This document shows positions 1-6,799 of a stretch of 31,276 bases of DNA, piece by piece. The stretch is from a virus, in the IMG/VR virus record IMGVR_UViG_3300009161_000156, positions 1 through 31,276 of that record; one strand, written 5' to 3'. The notes beneath the pieces were generated by a model. The model was given only the letters and a program-made list of their open reading frames with translations, ran no database searches and had not been told where the DNA came from. A program made the translations under genes and the position numbers. Position 1 is the first letter of the stretch. Every line of letters starts with the position of its first letter.

Positions 1-23
1 GATTCGTAGGTTTCTGAGGCAGC

Positions 24-200
24 ATGGCCACAAAGTCGGGTGACGTTTGCCACCACTGCCGGCGTGCACGGTTCGGCGTGTACTCGTCAGTCGAGAAGGG
101 CGACGTGTGCACGCGGTACTTGCGGTGCCCTCACTGCCGCCAGACGGCCAAGCACGTCGTGAAGTCGTGCGAGATCCGCCGCCGCTCGTTGCCTAACTAG
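24..200 (+). CDS. Small zinc-ribbon protein upstream of the capsid gene
   Basis: A 58-residue protein whose visible feature is two pairs of cysteines, CHHC at residues 9-12 and CPHC at 35-38, with two further cysteines at 29 and 49. Such spaced CxxC pairs normally bind one structural zinc, as in phage zinc-ribbon and Ogr/Delta-like regulators, but no specific family is recognised. The start at 24 follows a weak purine-rich site (GAGGC). It lies 92 bases upstream of the capsid start. The protein is basic at its C-terminus, compatible with nucleic-acid binding. Function unknown; the frame and the Cys pattern make a real gene likely. Confidence 0.7.
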   Translation: MATKSGDVCHHCRRARFGVYSSVEKGDVCTRYLRCPHCRQTAKHVVKSCEIRRRSLPN

Positions 201-292
201 GTAACGAGTTGCCATCCCTATCTGCAAGGGATACCGGCTCGGCCTCTACCGTGCGAGAAGGTCACACACCTACCGCACACAGGAGCCGACAC

Positions 293-1699
293 ATGGCCGC
301 CAGCCGCGTCAAGGAACTGCTCGACGAACTCGCCAGCACTCTCGCTGAGCTCGGCATGCTCGACGAGGAAGGGGCCGCCGAGGAGGCTACCGAGAACACC
401 GACGGCACGCCCGTCGAAGGTGGCGAGCGTTCTGCGGTCGAGGCTGTCGAAGCCCGCCAGGCGAAGTACGACGCGCTGCTCGCCAAGGCCGAGCGGATCA
501 AGGCCGCGATCTCCAAGGAAGAGGCCGCCGCGGCCCGCAAGGCCGAACTGCTCAAGGTTCTGAACCGGGCCGCGCCGGCCCCCGTGGAGACCACCGACAT
601 GAAGACTCGCATCGAGCCGGTTTCGTATCGCGGCTACAAGCCCGGTGTCTTCGAGACGCCCGAGATCGCCCATCGCTGCGGCCAGTGGCTCAAGAGCCTG
701 AACGGTGACGTGCAGGCCCGCCAGTGGTGCCGCGACAACCTCGGCATCGAGTCGCGTGATCTCGGTGGCCAGGTCAACAGCCTCGGCGGTGCCCTCGTGT
801 TCGAGGACTTCAGCAACTCGCTGATCAGGCTGGTCGAGACCTTCGGCGTGTCAATGAACCTGGCCCAGCGGGTCACCACGCAGTCGGACACGCTCTTGGT
901 GCCCAAGCGTTTGTCGGGCATCACCGGCTACTGGATCGGCGAGAACACCACGATCACCACGTCGGACCCGAGCGCCACGATGGTGCAGCTGGTGCTCAAG
1001 AAGCTGGCCGCGGCCACCCGCGTCAGCAACGAGCTGCTGGCCGACAACGCCATCTCGGTCGCCCAGTGGCTGGTCAATGAGTACGCCACCACGATCAGCG
1101 GCACCCTGGACGATGCGTTCTTCAACGGGACCGGCGCTTCCACCTACGGTGGCATCCGTGGCCTGTCGCAGATCGATGACGGCACGCACACGGCGTCGGT
1201 CGTGTCGGCCGGCTCGGGCAACACCACCATCGCCCTGCTCGACATCGATGACTACCTCAAGGCCCTCGCGGCCCTGCCCCGGTACGCCATCGGCACGTCG
1301 GCCTGGTACATGCACCCGGCGACCTACCACAACAGCGTGCAGCGGATGATGCTGTCCACCGGCACCGCCGGCTCGGGCACGATCGGGGCGCTGGCCGGCG
1401 GCAACACCGCTGCCAACCTCGCCCAGAGCACGCCGACCACGTTCCTCGGCCTGCCCGTGGTGTGGGTGCTGAAGATGTCGTCCGCCCCGACCACCGGCCA
1501 GATCGCGGCCTACGTCGGCGACCTGTCGCTCTCGTCGATCATGGCGAACAAGGGCGACATGCAGATTGCGTCCAGCACCGACCGCTACTTCGAGGTCGAC
1601 CAGACCGCGTGGAGGGTCGTCTACCGCGTGGACATCAACCACCACAGCCTCGGCACCACTTCCGAGGCCGGCCCGGTGGTCGCCCTCAAGCTCGCCTAA
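293..1699 (+). CDS. Major capsid protein, HK97 fold
   Basis: Main shell protein of the icosahedral head, 468 residues. Residues 1 to about 105 are a charged, alanine- and glutamate-rich helical region like the HK97 delta domain that acts as internal scaffold. The rest is a capsid body with typical stretches such as GGALVFEDF, TTQSDTLLVP, YWIGEN, LADNAISVAQW, FFNGTG and FLGLPVVW, matching the phage_capsid family. The frame is open from an ATG at 209, but the ATG at 293 is preceded by AGGAG at good spacing and begins the helical domain, so it is preferred. In HK97-like phages the delta domain is removed by a prohead protease; no protease gene lies in this window, so it is presumably further upstream. 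Confidence 0.93.
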   Translation: MAASRVKELLDELASTLAELGMLDEEGAAEEATENTDGTPVEGGERSAVEAVEARQAKYDALLAKAERIKAAISKEEAAAARKAELLKVLNRAAPAPVETTDMKTRIEPVSYRGYKPGVFETPEIAHRCGQWLKSLNGDVQARQWCRDNLGIESRDLGGQVNSLGGALVFEDFSNSLIRLVETFGVSMNLAQRVTTQSDTLLVPKRLSGITGYWIGENTTITTSDPSATMVQLVLKKLAAATRVSNELLADNAISVAQWLVNEYATTISGTLDDAFFNGTGASTYGGIRGLSQIDDGTHTASVVSAGSGNTTIALLDIDDYLKALAALPRYAIGTSAWYMHPATYHNSVQRMMLSTGTAGSGTIGALAGGNTAANLAQSTPTTFLGLPVVWVLKMSSAPTTGQIAAYVGDLSLSSIMANKGDMQIASSTDRYFEVDQTAWRVVYRVDINHHSLGTTSEAGPVVALKLA

Positions 1700-1728
1700 T
1701 CCTAAACCTTCCCCGGAGACTCTGAGCA

Positions 1729-2160
1729 ATGAATCACGCATCTGGCACCAAGAGCGTCACGAAGGCGGCGTCGAGCGTTGCGGCTTCGGCCACGCATTCG
1801 CACGAGATCGACTGTGCGGGGTTCAAGTACGCCGCCATCGACGTGATCTACTCGCCGTTCACGGCGGCGACCGCGTCCTACGCCAGCGTGCTGAAGGTGC
1901 AGGAGTCGGACGCCTCCGGCTCGGGCCAGACGGACATCAGCGGTGTGTCGATCACGGCGGGTGCCGGCAGCACGACCGGGGCAAACGTCGGTGCGGTCGC
2001 CCGGTTCAACATCGACCTGCGGGGCCGCAAGCGGTACCTGACGGTCGTGACGAGCCCCGGCAACACGGTGGCCGTAATGACCAACGCCCGGCTTACCAAG
2101 GCCGAGCAGTTCCCGGTCACCGCCACTGAGTCGGGCGTCAACAACGTCAACAACTCCTGA
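1729..2160 (+). CDS. Hypothetical head protein, possible capsid decoration protein
   Basis: A 143-residue protein encoded 29 bases after the capsid gene. It is rich in Ser, Thr, Ala and Gly with alternating hydrophobic residues, the look of a small beta-sandwich (for example the stretch around VARFNIDLRGRKRYLTVVTS). It has no Cys motif or membrane segment. Position directly after the major capsid gene is where many phages carry a decoration or cement protein, so that role is inferred from order only. The protein at 30232-30585 has similar size and composition. No family was recognised with certainty. Confidence 0.75.
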   Translation: MNHASGTKSVTKAASSVAASATHSHEIDCAGFKYAAIDVIYSPFTAATASYASVLKVQESDASGSGQTDISGVSITAGAGSTTGANVGAVARFNIDLRGRKRYLTVVTSPGNTVAVMTNARLTKAEQFPVTATESGVNNVNNS

Positions 2161-2163
2161 CGC

Positions 2164-2182
2164 TTGACAGCCAACGGATAAC
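2164..2182 (+). promoter_or_regulatory. Compact promoter-like element, TTGACA-N7-GATAAC
   Basis: TTGACA at 2164-2169 is followed after seven bases by GATAAC at 2177-2182. The same arrangement (TTGACR, seven bases, an AT-containing hexamer) occurs before the genes at 11489, 13851 and 23383. The seven-base gap is much shorter than the 16-18 of a standard sigma-70 promoter, so the site is a recurrent motif rather than a recognised promoter class. Confidence 0.3.
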
Positions 2183-2190
2183 GCCCAATG

Positions 2191-2219
2191 CGGGCGGCTC
2201 GGCACGCCCGGGCCGCCCG
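2191..2219 (+). terminator. GC-rich hairpin after the capsid operon
   Basis: CGGGCGGC at 2191-2198 is the exact reverse complement of GCCGCCCG at 2212-2219, giving an 8-bp all-GC stem with a 13-base loop, followed by only three T residues. It sits between the capsid-side genes and the glycosyltransferase gene. It may be a weak intrinsic terminator or an RNA-stability element; the absence of a long T run makes full termination uncertain. Confidence 0.4.
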
Positions 2220-2240
2220 TTTGGCATTGAGGGACTGTCT

Positions 2241-3008
2241 GTGAAAGTTTCCGTCGGCAACGTGCAGCACGACCTGCGAGTGGAGGCCGCGTTCAGCGTG
2301 CCTCGCTTGGGTTTTCAGGACAATTTCTTTTGCACCATGCAGAGCCTCATGCCGCTCGGCATCCGGCCGACCAAGTTCACCGGGGCGTTCTGGGAACAGT
2401 GCCTTGATCGTGTGCTGCTCGACATGATTGAACGCACCGACTGGGTGCTTGTCATCGACTTTGACAGCGTCTTTGAGGCCGACACCATCCAGCGGCTGAT
2501 GACCGCAGCCATGGTCAGCGGGTTTGACGCCGTGGCCCCGCTGCAGACGAAGCGAGACGAAGGCGTGCCCATGTTCACGCCCGAGGGGCACGACGGCACC
2601 ATCGGCCTGGTGCAGCTGCCCAATACGTGGTTCGAGGCGGTGGTGCAGCCGGTGGCGACCGCTCACTTCGGGTGCACGCTCATCCGCAGCGAGGCGTTGA
2701 AGCGCACGCCATCCCCGTGGTTCCTCGGTACGCCGCGGCCGGATGGCCACTGGGGCGATGCCCCTGCTGGCGAAGTGACTCGCGTGGACCCCGATATTCA
2801 CTTCTGGAAGCAGTTCAAGGCAGCCGGCAACACGCTGGGCATTGCCCCGCAGGTGGCGATTGGCCACGCCGAGCTTAAGTTCACGTGGCCGGGCCGCGAC
2901 TTGAAACCCGTCTACCAAACACCCAGCCACTACTGGAGTCAGGGCGGACGTCGCCCGGCCGAGGCGTGGGGATCTGTCGAGCACGGAGACGCCAGCAATG
3001 CAACCTGA
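2241..3008 (+). CDS. Glycosyltransferase-like protein in the head operon
   Basis: A 255-residue protein resembling GT-A-fold glycosyltransferases, which move a sugar from a nucleotide donor to an acceptor. The key sign is DFDS at residues 73-76 after a hydrophobic strand (DWVLVI), the place of the metal-binding DxD motif. A later segment DPDIHFWKQFKAAG followed by IGHAEL resembles the C-terminal half of such enzymes. The start is a GTG with GAGGGA upstream. It lies between the capsid and connector genes and overlaps the next gene by 11 bases, so it is probably expressed with the virion genes. Its acceptor could be a capsid protein or a host surface glycan; neither can be decided from sequence. 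Confidence 0.7.
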   Translation: MKVSVGNVQHDLRVEAAFSVPRLGFQDNFFCTMQSLMPLGIRPTKFTGAFWEQCLDRVLLDMIERTDWVLVIDFDSVFEADTIQRLMTAAMVSGFDAVAPLQTKRDEGVPMFTPEGHDGTIGLVQLPNTWFEAVVQPVATAHFGCTLIRSEALKRTPSPWFLGTPRPDGHWGDAPAGEVTRVDPDIHFWKQFKAAGNTLGIAPQVAIGHAELKFTWPGRDLKPVYQTPSHYWSQGGRRPAEAWGSVEHGDASNAT

Positions 3009-3219
3009 CCACGTCCGCCTGCGGTTCCTGCGGCCCCACGGTGCGTACCGCAAGGGCGACATCATTGAATATCCAAAGGGGCCGGCGAAGTCGCTCGTCA
3101 TCGCCGGGGCGGTCGAGATCGTCGCCGACGAGCCGCAGCTGCTCGAGGTGGCGATGGTGGAGAACCGGGCCGCTGAAACGGCCGACGCCACGCGGCGTAG
3201 AGGGAGGAAGGCCCGATGA
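2998..3219 (+). CDS. Small hypothetical protein of the head-tail operon
   Basis: A 73-residue protein whose ATG lies inside the end of the glycosyltransferase gene and whose stop overlaps the ATG of the connector gene, so it is part of a tightly coupled operon. The N-terminal half (RLRFLRPHGAYRKGDIIEYP) suggests a small beta-barrel; the C-terminus is a basic tail (RRRGRKAR). Small proteins of this type between capsid and connector genes are common in siphoviruses and have no assigned role. No family is recognised. Confidence 0.75.
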   Translation: MQPDHVRLRFLRPHGAYRKGDIIEYPKGPAKSLVIAGAVEIVADEPQLLEVAMVENRAAETADATRRRGRKAR

Positions 3220-3896
3220 GGTATCGCAGCCTGGTGCGGGCCACCGAGCCCGCCAATAACCCGGTGACGCTGGCCGAGGCCAAGCTGCACCTGCGTATCG
3301 ACAACACAGACGACGATGCGTTAATCGGCAATCTGATCACGGCAGCCACCCGGTGGGCCGAGGACTACACCGACCGCACCTTTTGCACGACGCAGTGGAC
3401 GATGCGGCTCGATTCGTTCTACGGCCCCGTGGGCAGCCCGGTGCAGTTCGGGCTGAAGGCGGATGGAAACAACATCGAAGGCCGCCAGGGCACGGTGCCC
3501 AATCTGGACGTAGAACTTCCCAGGCCGCCGATGGTGCAGTCTGGCACTGCCACGGCGGTCACGATCACCTACACGCCATCCGCTGGGGCCTCTACGGCGA
3601 CGCTGGACGCCACGGAGTACCGGGTGGACCGGCAGGCCACCCCGGGCGTCTGCCGGCCGTTGTATGGCACGACGTGGCCTTCCCACCTGGTGGACCAGAA
3701 CAGCACCACCGTGACGTGGTACGCCGGCTACTCCGCAGACGGCACAAGCGTTCCGGCCCCGGTGAAATCGGCCGTCCTCATGATCGTGTCGCACCTGTGG
3801 AGCAACCGCGACGCGGCAGCCGAGGCCGCGCTGACCGAGGTGCCGTTTGGCGTCAAGGCGATGCTCGACACCATTCGCTGGGGGAGCTACCGCTGA
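3216..3896 (+). CDS. Head-tail connector protein, gp6-like
   Basis: A 226-residue protein of the phage gp6-like/phiE125 gp8 connector group, which forms the ring under the portal and links head to tail. The diagnostic N-terminal part is VTLAEAKLHLRIDNTDDDALIGNLI followed by AATRWAEDYTDRTF (residues about 17-60), the helical core of this family. The C-terminus (PVKSAVLMIVSHLWSNRDAA) is the matching final helix. The middle is longer than in HK97 gp6 and probably adds a beta-domain, as in phiE125 gp8. ATG overlaps the stop of the preceding gene. The order connector, head closure, terminator, gp10-like supports the call. Confidence 0.88.
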   Translation: MRYRSLVRATEPANNPVTLAEAKLHLRIDNTDDDALIGNLITAATRWAEDYTDRTFCTTQWTMRLDSFYGPVGSPVQFGLKADGNNIEGRQGTVPNLDVELPRPPMVQSGTATAVTITYTPSAGASTATLDATEYRVDRQATPGVCRPLYGTTWPSHLVDQNSTTVTWYAGYSADGTSVPAPVKSAVLMIVSHLWSNRDAAAEAALTEVPFGVKAMLDTIRWGSYR

Positions 3897-4225
3897 TGCC
3901 ACTGCCAGCAGGCGACATGTGGACCCGCGTGACGATTCAGCAGGCCGCCAAGACTCAGAACGAGGTGGGCGAGACCGTGCTGGCGTGGTCTACGTTCGCC
4001 ACCGTGTGGGCATCGGTGGAGTCGCTGTCCGCCAGGGAGACAGAACGCTTTGCTGAGACCGTTGGCTTCATGACGCACCGGGTCAAGATCCGCTACTTGT
4101 CCGGCGTAACGGGTGCCATGCGGATTCTCTACCGCAACCGCGTTCTGGAGATTGGCCAGGTCATTGAGCAAGAACGGCTCTGGCATCAAGAGATCATCTG
4201 CACTGAAAAGAGGGATGACGGATGA
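3896..4225 (+). CDS. Head closure / head-tail joining protein
   Basis: A 109-residue protein matching the phage head-tail adaptor family (SPP1 gp16 / lambda FII type), which closes the connector after packaging. Typical features are the N-terminal RVTIQQ, the segment WATFATVWASVESLSARE-like around residues 29-46, and the C-terminal RYLSGVTGAMRILYRNRVLEI, the conserved strand pair of this family. The frame is open far upstream, but the ATG at 3896 shares bases with the connector stop and gives the usual family length. The stop overlaps the next ATG. Confidence 0.85.
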   Translation: MPLPAGDMWTRVTIQQAAKTQNEVGETVLAWSTFATVWASVESLSARETERFAETVGFMTHRVKIRYLSGVTGAMRILYRNRVLEIGQVIEQERLWHQEIICTEKRDDG

Positions 4226-4644
4226 GCCTGCCCGAAGCACCCGAAGCGTTTTTGTACCAGCGCCTGACGAGCCAGACGGCCGTCTCGTCGCTCATCGGGC
4301 AGCGGGTATTTCCGCTGATTGCCCCCACGGGGACGCCGTTACCGCTGGTGGTGTTTCAGCGTACGGCCGTGGAGCGTCCGCAGTCGCTCGCGGGCAACGT
4401 CGGCAATCCCGTGGTGACGATGCAGCTGACTACCTACGGGACGTCCTACACGTCGGTGAAGTCGATCGCTCGAGCTGTCCGCCTGGCGGTGGACGGGTGG
4501 ACGGGGACCACAGCCGGCGTGACGATTCAGCGGACCACGCTGCAGACCGAAGCCGATGGCGTGGACATGCCGGCCGATGACCAGATGCTGCCCTACTACA
4601 ACGTGCAGCAGACGTACGAGTTCCGCATCAATGAGGCAACGTAA
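4222..4644 (+). CDS. Tail terminator / tail completion protein (DUF3168)
   Basis: A 140-residue protein of the DUF3168 group, which caps the growing tail tube and joins it to the head. Features of the family are the N-terminal APEAFLYQRLTSQTAVSSLIGQRV, the strand PLPLVVFQRTAVERP, and the mid-segment VVTMQLTTYGTSYTSVKSIARAV. Start and stop both overlap neighbours (ATGA at 4222, TAATG at 4642), showing translational coupling. The position between head closure and gp10-like genes is the normal one. Confidence 0.85.
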   Translation: MSLPEAPEAFLYQRLTSQTAVSSLIGQRVFPLIAPTGTPLPLVVFQRTAVERPQSLAGNVGNPVVTMQLTTYGTSYTSVKSIARAVRLAVDGWTGTTAGVTIQRTTLQTEADGVDMPADDQMLPYYNVQQTYEFRINEAT

Positions 4645-5396
4645 TGATTGAGACGGCGCTTGGCGTTGCCGGTCACGCAGAGGTCCGCGCCTCGTTGGCG
4701 TCTGACGAGATCAAGAAGTTGCAGGACGAGCTGCGGACGTTTCCCGACAAGATCATGCGGCGATACGGCCTTATGGCCGTCAAGAAAGCTGCATACTGGG
4801 GCAAGTCTGCCCTTGAGCGTCAGGTGGGAAGACTTGGCAAAAAGACCGGCAACTTAGCCCGCGCCGTTGCCATGAAAACCAAGGTCTACACCCGCAATCG
4901 GATGAACATGATGGTGCCGGTTGCAGTTGTGGGATATCGCAGAAGTGGCACAGGCGATTCAAAGAAGGTGCCCGGCGGCAAGATTAAAGTCGGAAACGAC
5001 CGAGCGTTTCACTCGCACCTGGTTGAGTTTGGCACCAAGCGCCGGTTCCCCGGCAAAAGCAAGAAAGTCAAGTCTAGTCGCGCTTCCGTGAACGGGTTTC
5101 GACAGACACTGGTGCTCAGATCCAAGGAGGCCGTGGATCCCAACAAGAAAGTTGTCATGAGTTCGTACAACACAAGCGGCCCGTTCCAAAGCACCAAGTC
5201 TGGAACACAGCCGCCATACCCCTTGGCGTTCTTGGCGTCTGTTGATCCTCGCCGTGGGCTTGGTGCCATGCCGGCTTACCATCCGCTCCAAAAAGCGTTT
5301 GATTCCAGCAAATCCACGATGCAGAGCGTGCTGCTCGCTCAGCTGCAGATTGGTGTCCAGAAAGCAAAGAAAGACTTGGAAGACGGCAAGTATTGA
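4644..5396 (+). CDS. HK97 gp10-like tail component
   Basis: A 250-residue basic protein related to the HK97 gp10 family of head-tail/neck proteins. The recognisable parts are the N-terminal helix (ELRTFPDKIMRRYGLMAVKKAAYWGKSA-like, residues about 29-56), the strand GNLARAVAMKTKVY, and AFHSHLVEFGTKRR, where the family has its conserved HxxExG-type segment. It is longer than HK97 gp10 (about 140 residues) because of an insertion after residue 130. The ATG overlaps the stop of the DUF3168 gene. Base composition is somewhat less GC-rich than in the surrounding genes. Confidence 0.8.
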   Translation: MIETALGVAGHAEVRASLASDEIKKLQDELRTFPDKIMRRYGLMAVKKAAYWGKSALERQVGRLGKKTGNLARAVAMKTKVYTRNRMNMMVPVAVVGYRRSGTGDSKKVPGGKIKVGNDRAFHSHLVEFGTKRRFPGKSKKVKSSRASVNGFRQTLVLRSKEAVDPNKKVVMSSYNTSGPFQSTKSGTQPPYPLAFLASVDPRRGLGAMPAYHPLQKAFDSSKSTMQSVLLAQLQIGVQKAKKDLEDGKY

Positions 5397-5433
5397 CTCT
5401 GCAAGGATTGCCCTTTTCGCCCATAAGTTTTAA

Positions 5434-5451
5434 GTGGGGCTTAAAGCCCAC
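5434..5451 (+). promoter_or_regulatory. Stem-loop between neck and tail-tube genes
   Basis: GTGGG at 5434-5438 pairs with CCCAC at 5447-5451, with further pairs inside after one bulged G. The 77-base gap 5397-5473 is AT-richer than its surroundings and is the only long gap in the head-tail operon. The hairpin may set transcript levels before the highly expressed tail-tube genes. No T run follows, so it is not called a terminator. Confidence 0.3.
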
Positions 5452-5473
5452 GAGTCACTAGGAGATATGCCAA

Positions 5474-5800
5474 ATGGCCGCAGATTCGCAGGGCAGTAAC
5501 TTCGTTTTCGCGGGCTCGACGTACACCGTCACCAGCGTCACCGTGACGCCGGGCGGAGACCTGCTCGACAACTCGCACCTCGGATTGGCCAGCGGTGCCA
5601 ATCGCACCTATCAGTCGCCGGCGCTTATCGACAATGAGATCAGCTGCGAGGCGTACGGCGTGACGGCGGTGGCGATTGGCGCATCTGGCGTGCTGTCGTT
5701 CGCCGCCGCGACGTACACCGCCACGGTCTCGTCTTCGAGCGTGGCCTACTCTGTGGGCGAGCTGGTCAAGCAGTCCCTGACTTTCAAGGTCAAGAGCTAA
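5474..5800 (+). CDS. Tail-tube-like protein, first copy
   Basis: A 108-residue, Ser/Thr/Ala-rich beta protein placed after the neck genes and before the tail chaperones, where the major tail tube gene normally lies. It shows alternating polar and hydrophobic residues throughout (TVTSVTVTPGG, TYTATVSSSSVAYSVGE). It is related to the next gene product: both have QGS/QGT near the start, a central SPA-x-(V/I)D-x-(I)SC block, and end in SVGEL...SFKV or TFKV. It is shorter than most tube proteins, so assignment rests on position and beta character. Confidence 0.7.
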   Translation: MAADSQGSNFVFAGSTYTVTSVTVTPGGDLLDNSHLGLASGANRTYQSPALIDNEISCEAYGVTAVAIGASGVLSFAAATYTATVSSSSVAYSVGELVKQSLTFKVKS

Positions 5801-5815
5801 CGACGGGAGGCCGTC

Positions 5816-6169
5816 GTGGCAAACGTAACGCAGGGCACGACCGTCACCTGGAATGGCGTAACGCTCGGCGAGCTCGTGAGCGTCAGCGTCGATGGCATCT
5901 CGTCTGATGCCGTCGAAGTCACGCCCCGCACGCAAGCGTCTCGCATTAAGTCGTTCTCGCCTGCCGACGTCGATCTCGGCAGCATCTCGTGCACTCTTCG
6001 CGGGTCGGCCGCGATGTCCAGCACCAACGTCGGCTTGACGGCTGCGTTATCTATCACTGGCACTGGCATCTCGTTCTCGTTTTCCAAGGCCATTTTTCAG
6101 AACCTCGGATGGTCGGCAAGCGTGGGCGAGCTGCAGCTGTACTCCGTGTCGTTCAAGGTAGGAGCGTGA
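5816..6169 (+). CDS. Tail-tube-like protein, second copy
   Basis: A 117-residue beta-rich protein, apparently a diverged duplicate of the one before it. Shared blocks are an N-terminal QGT, SPADVDLGSISC in the centre against SPALIDNEISC in the first copy, and the C-terminal SVGELQLYSVSFKV against SVGELVKQSLTFKV. It begins with GTG at 5816 after a strong GGGAGG site, 15 bases beyond the first copy. One of the pair is probably the major tube protein and the other a variant tube or tube-tip subunit; which is which cannot be told. Confidence 0.7.
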   Translation: MANVTQGTTVTWNGVTLGELVSVSVDGISSDAVEVTPRTQASRIKSFSPADVDLGSISCTLRGSAAMSSTNVGLTAALSITGTGISFSFSKAIFQNLGWSASVGELQLYSVSFKVGA

Positions 6170-6170
6170 C

Positions 6171-6503
6171 GTGGGACTAGCCGACGAGATCCTGGCGGTG
6201 GACAGCGACGCGAGCGTGCGAGTTCACGTCCCTGAATGGAAGCGTGACGTGTTCATCCGGGCGTTGCCCCTTGGTGACTTGCAGGCGTGGGAGCTGGCGT
6301 GCCTGAGAGCCAAGGGTGAGGGCGTGGACGACTACCGCACCCGCTACCTGGCCAAGTGCCTTGTGGACGATCGTGGCGTCGAGATCTTCACGAGCGACCA
6401 GCTCAAGAGAATCAGCGGCACTGTCGGGGCTCGGTTGTTCAAAATCGCTCAGAAGCACAACGAGCTTGACGAGAAAGACATCGAGGAGATTGGAAAAAAC
6501 TGA
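6171..6503 (+). CDS. Tail assembly chaperone, short form (lambda gpG-like)
   Basis: A 110-residue protein in the position of the lambda G gene, which helps the tape measure protein and tail tube assemble but is not in the finished virion. The N-terminal half has RVHVPEWKRDVFIRALPLGDLQAWE, like gpG-type chaperones, and the C-terminus is acidic. It starts with GTG after AGGAG. The zero-frame stop at 6501 follows a slippery heptamer, so a fraction of ribosomes should continue in the -1 frame to give the longer GT product described separately. The tape measure gene follows, as expected. Confidence 0.85.
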   Translation: MGLADEILAVDSDASVRVHVPEWKRDVFIRALPLGDLQAWELACLRAKGEGVDDYRTRYLAKCLVDDRGVEIFTSDQLKRISGTVGARLFKIAQKHNELDEKDIEEIGKN

Positions 6504-6796
6504 TTGACCGGCCGCTGGATGCGTTCCCGCTGCTGCTGGCCGGTCACCTGGGCATGACGGTGCGGGAGCTCGGGCAACGCATGGACGTTACTGAGTATCG
6601 GAGATGGTTGGCATTTCATCGGTACGTTAATCCTTTGGGCGGCGAGTGGCGACAGACAGCACGAATCGTGGCCGCAACATTGGCCCCATATTGCGGACGA
6701 GGCAGGCCGCCGAGGGAAGACGATTTCATGCCGATTGCCAAACCGCCAATGACGCCAGAACAGATTGCAGCGGAACTCAGCAAACTCAGTCGGTGA
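6171..6796 (+). CDS. Tail assembly chaperone, -1 frameshift product (gpGT-like)
   Basis: Predicted 208-residue fusion: 110 residues in frame from 6171, then 98 residues in the -1 frame from 6500 to the stop at 6794-6796. The -1 frame is open across the junction and reads LAGHLGMTVRELGQRM and RRWLAFHRYVNP, which resembles the T part of lambda-type GT chaperones (LGMTV followed by a W-(M/L)AF-x-R block). The T part has an internal ATG at 6554 but no ribosome site before it, which supports expression only by frameshifting. In lambda, T binds the tube protein while G binds the tape measure protein. Confidence 0.8.
6494..6546 (+). promoter_or_regulatory. Programmed -1 ribosomal frameshift signal
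   Basis: The slippery heptamer A AAA AAC lies at 6494-6500, in phase with the upstream gene and directly before its TGA. Four bases later TGACCGGCC at 6505-6513 is the exact reverse complement of GGCCGGTCA at 6538-6546, forming a 9-bp GC-rich stem with a 24-base loop. Heptamer, short spacer and stable stem are the standard parts of a -1 frameshift site, and this is the known location of one in siphovirus tail operons. Confidence 0.85.
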
Positions 6797-6799
6797 CGC

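Noticed and set aside
851-1741. Minus-strand frame opposite the capsid gene
   Set aside because: Its translation is rich in Gly, Arg and Val without domain pattern, a shadow of capsid codon use.
1878-3290. Long open frame on the minus strand (470 codons)
   Set aside because: It lies opposite the decoration, glycosyltransferase and connector genes, has no ribosome site or recognisable domain, and long antisense frames are expected in GC-rich DNA.
3664-3680. Further sigma-54-like sites containing TGGCACG inside genes
   Set aside because: TGGCACG occurs in coding sequence at several places but without TTGC at the required distance.
6554-6796. Independent gene for the T-like protein
   Set aside because: No ribosome site at the ATG; the frameshift signal and open -1 frame explain its expression better.
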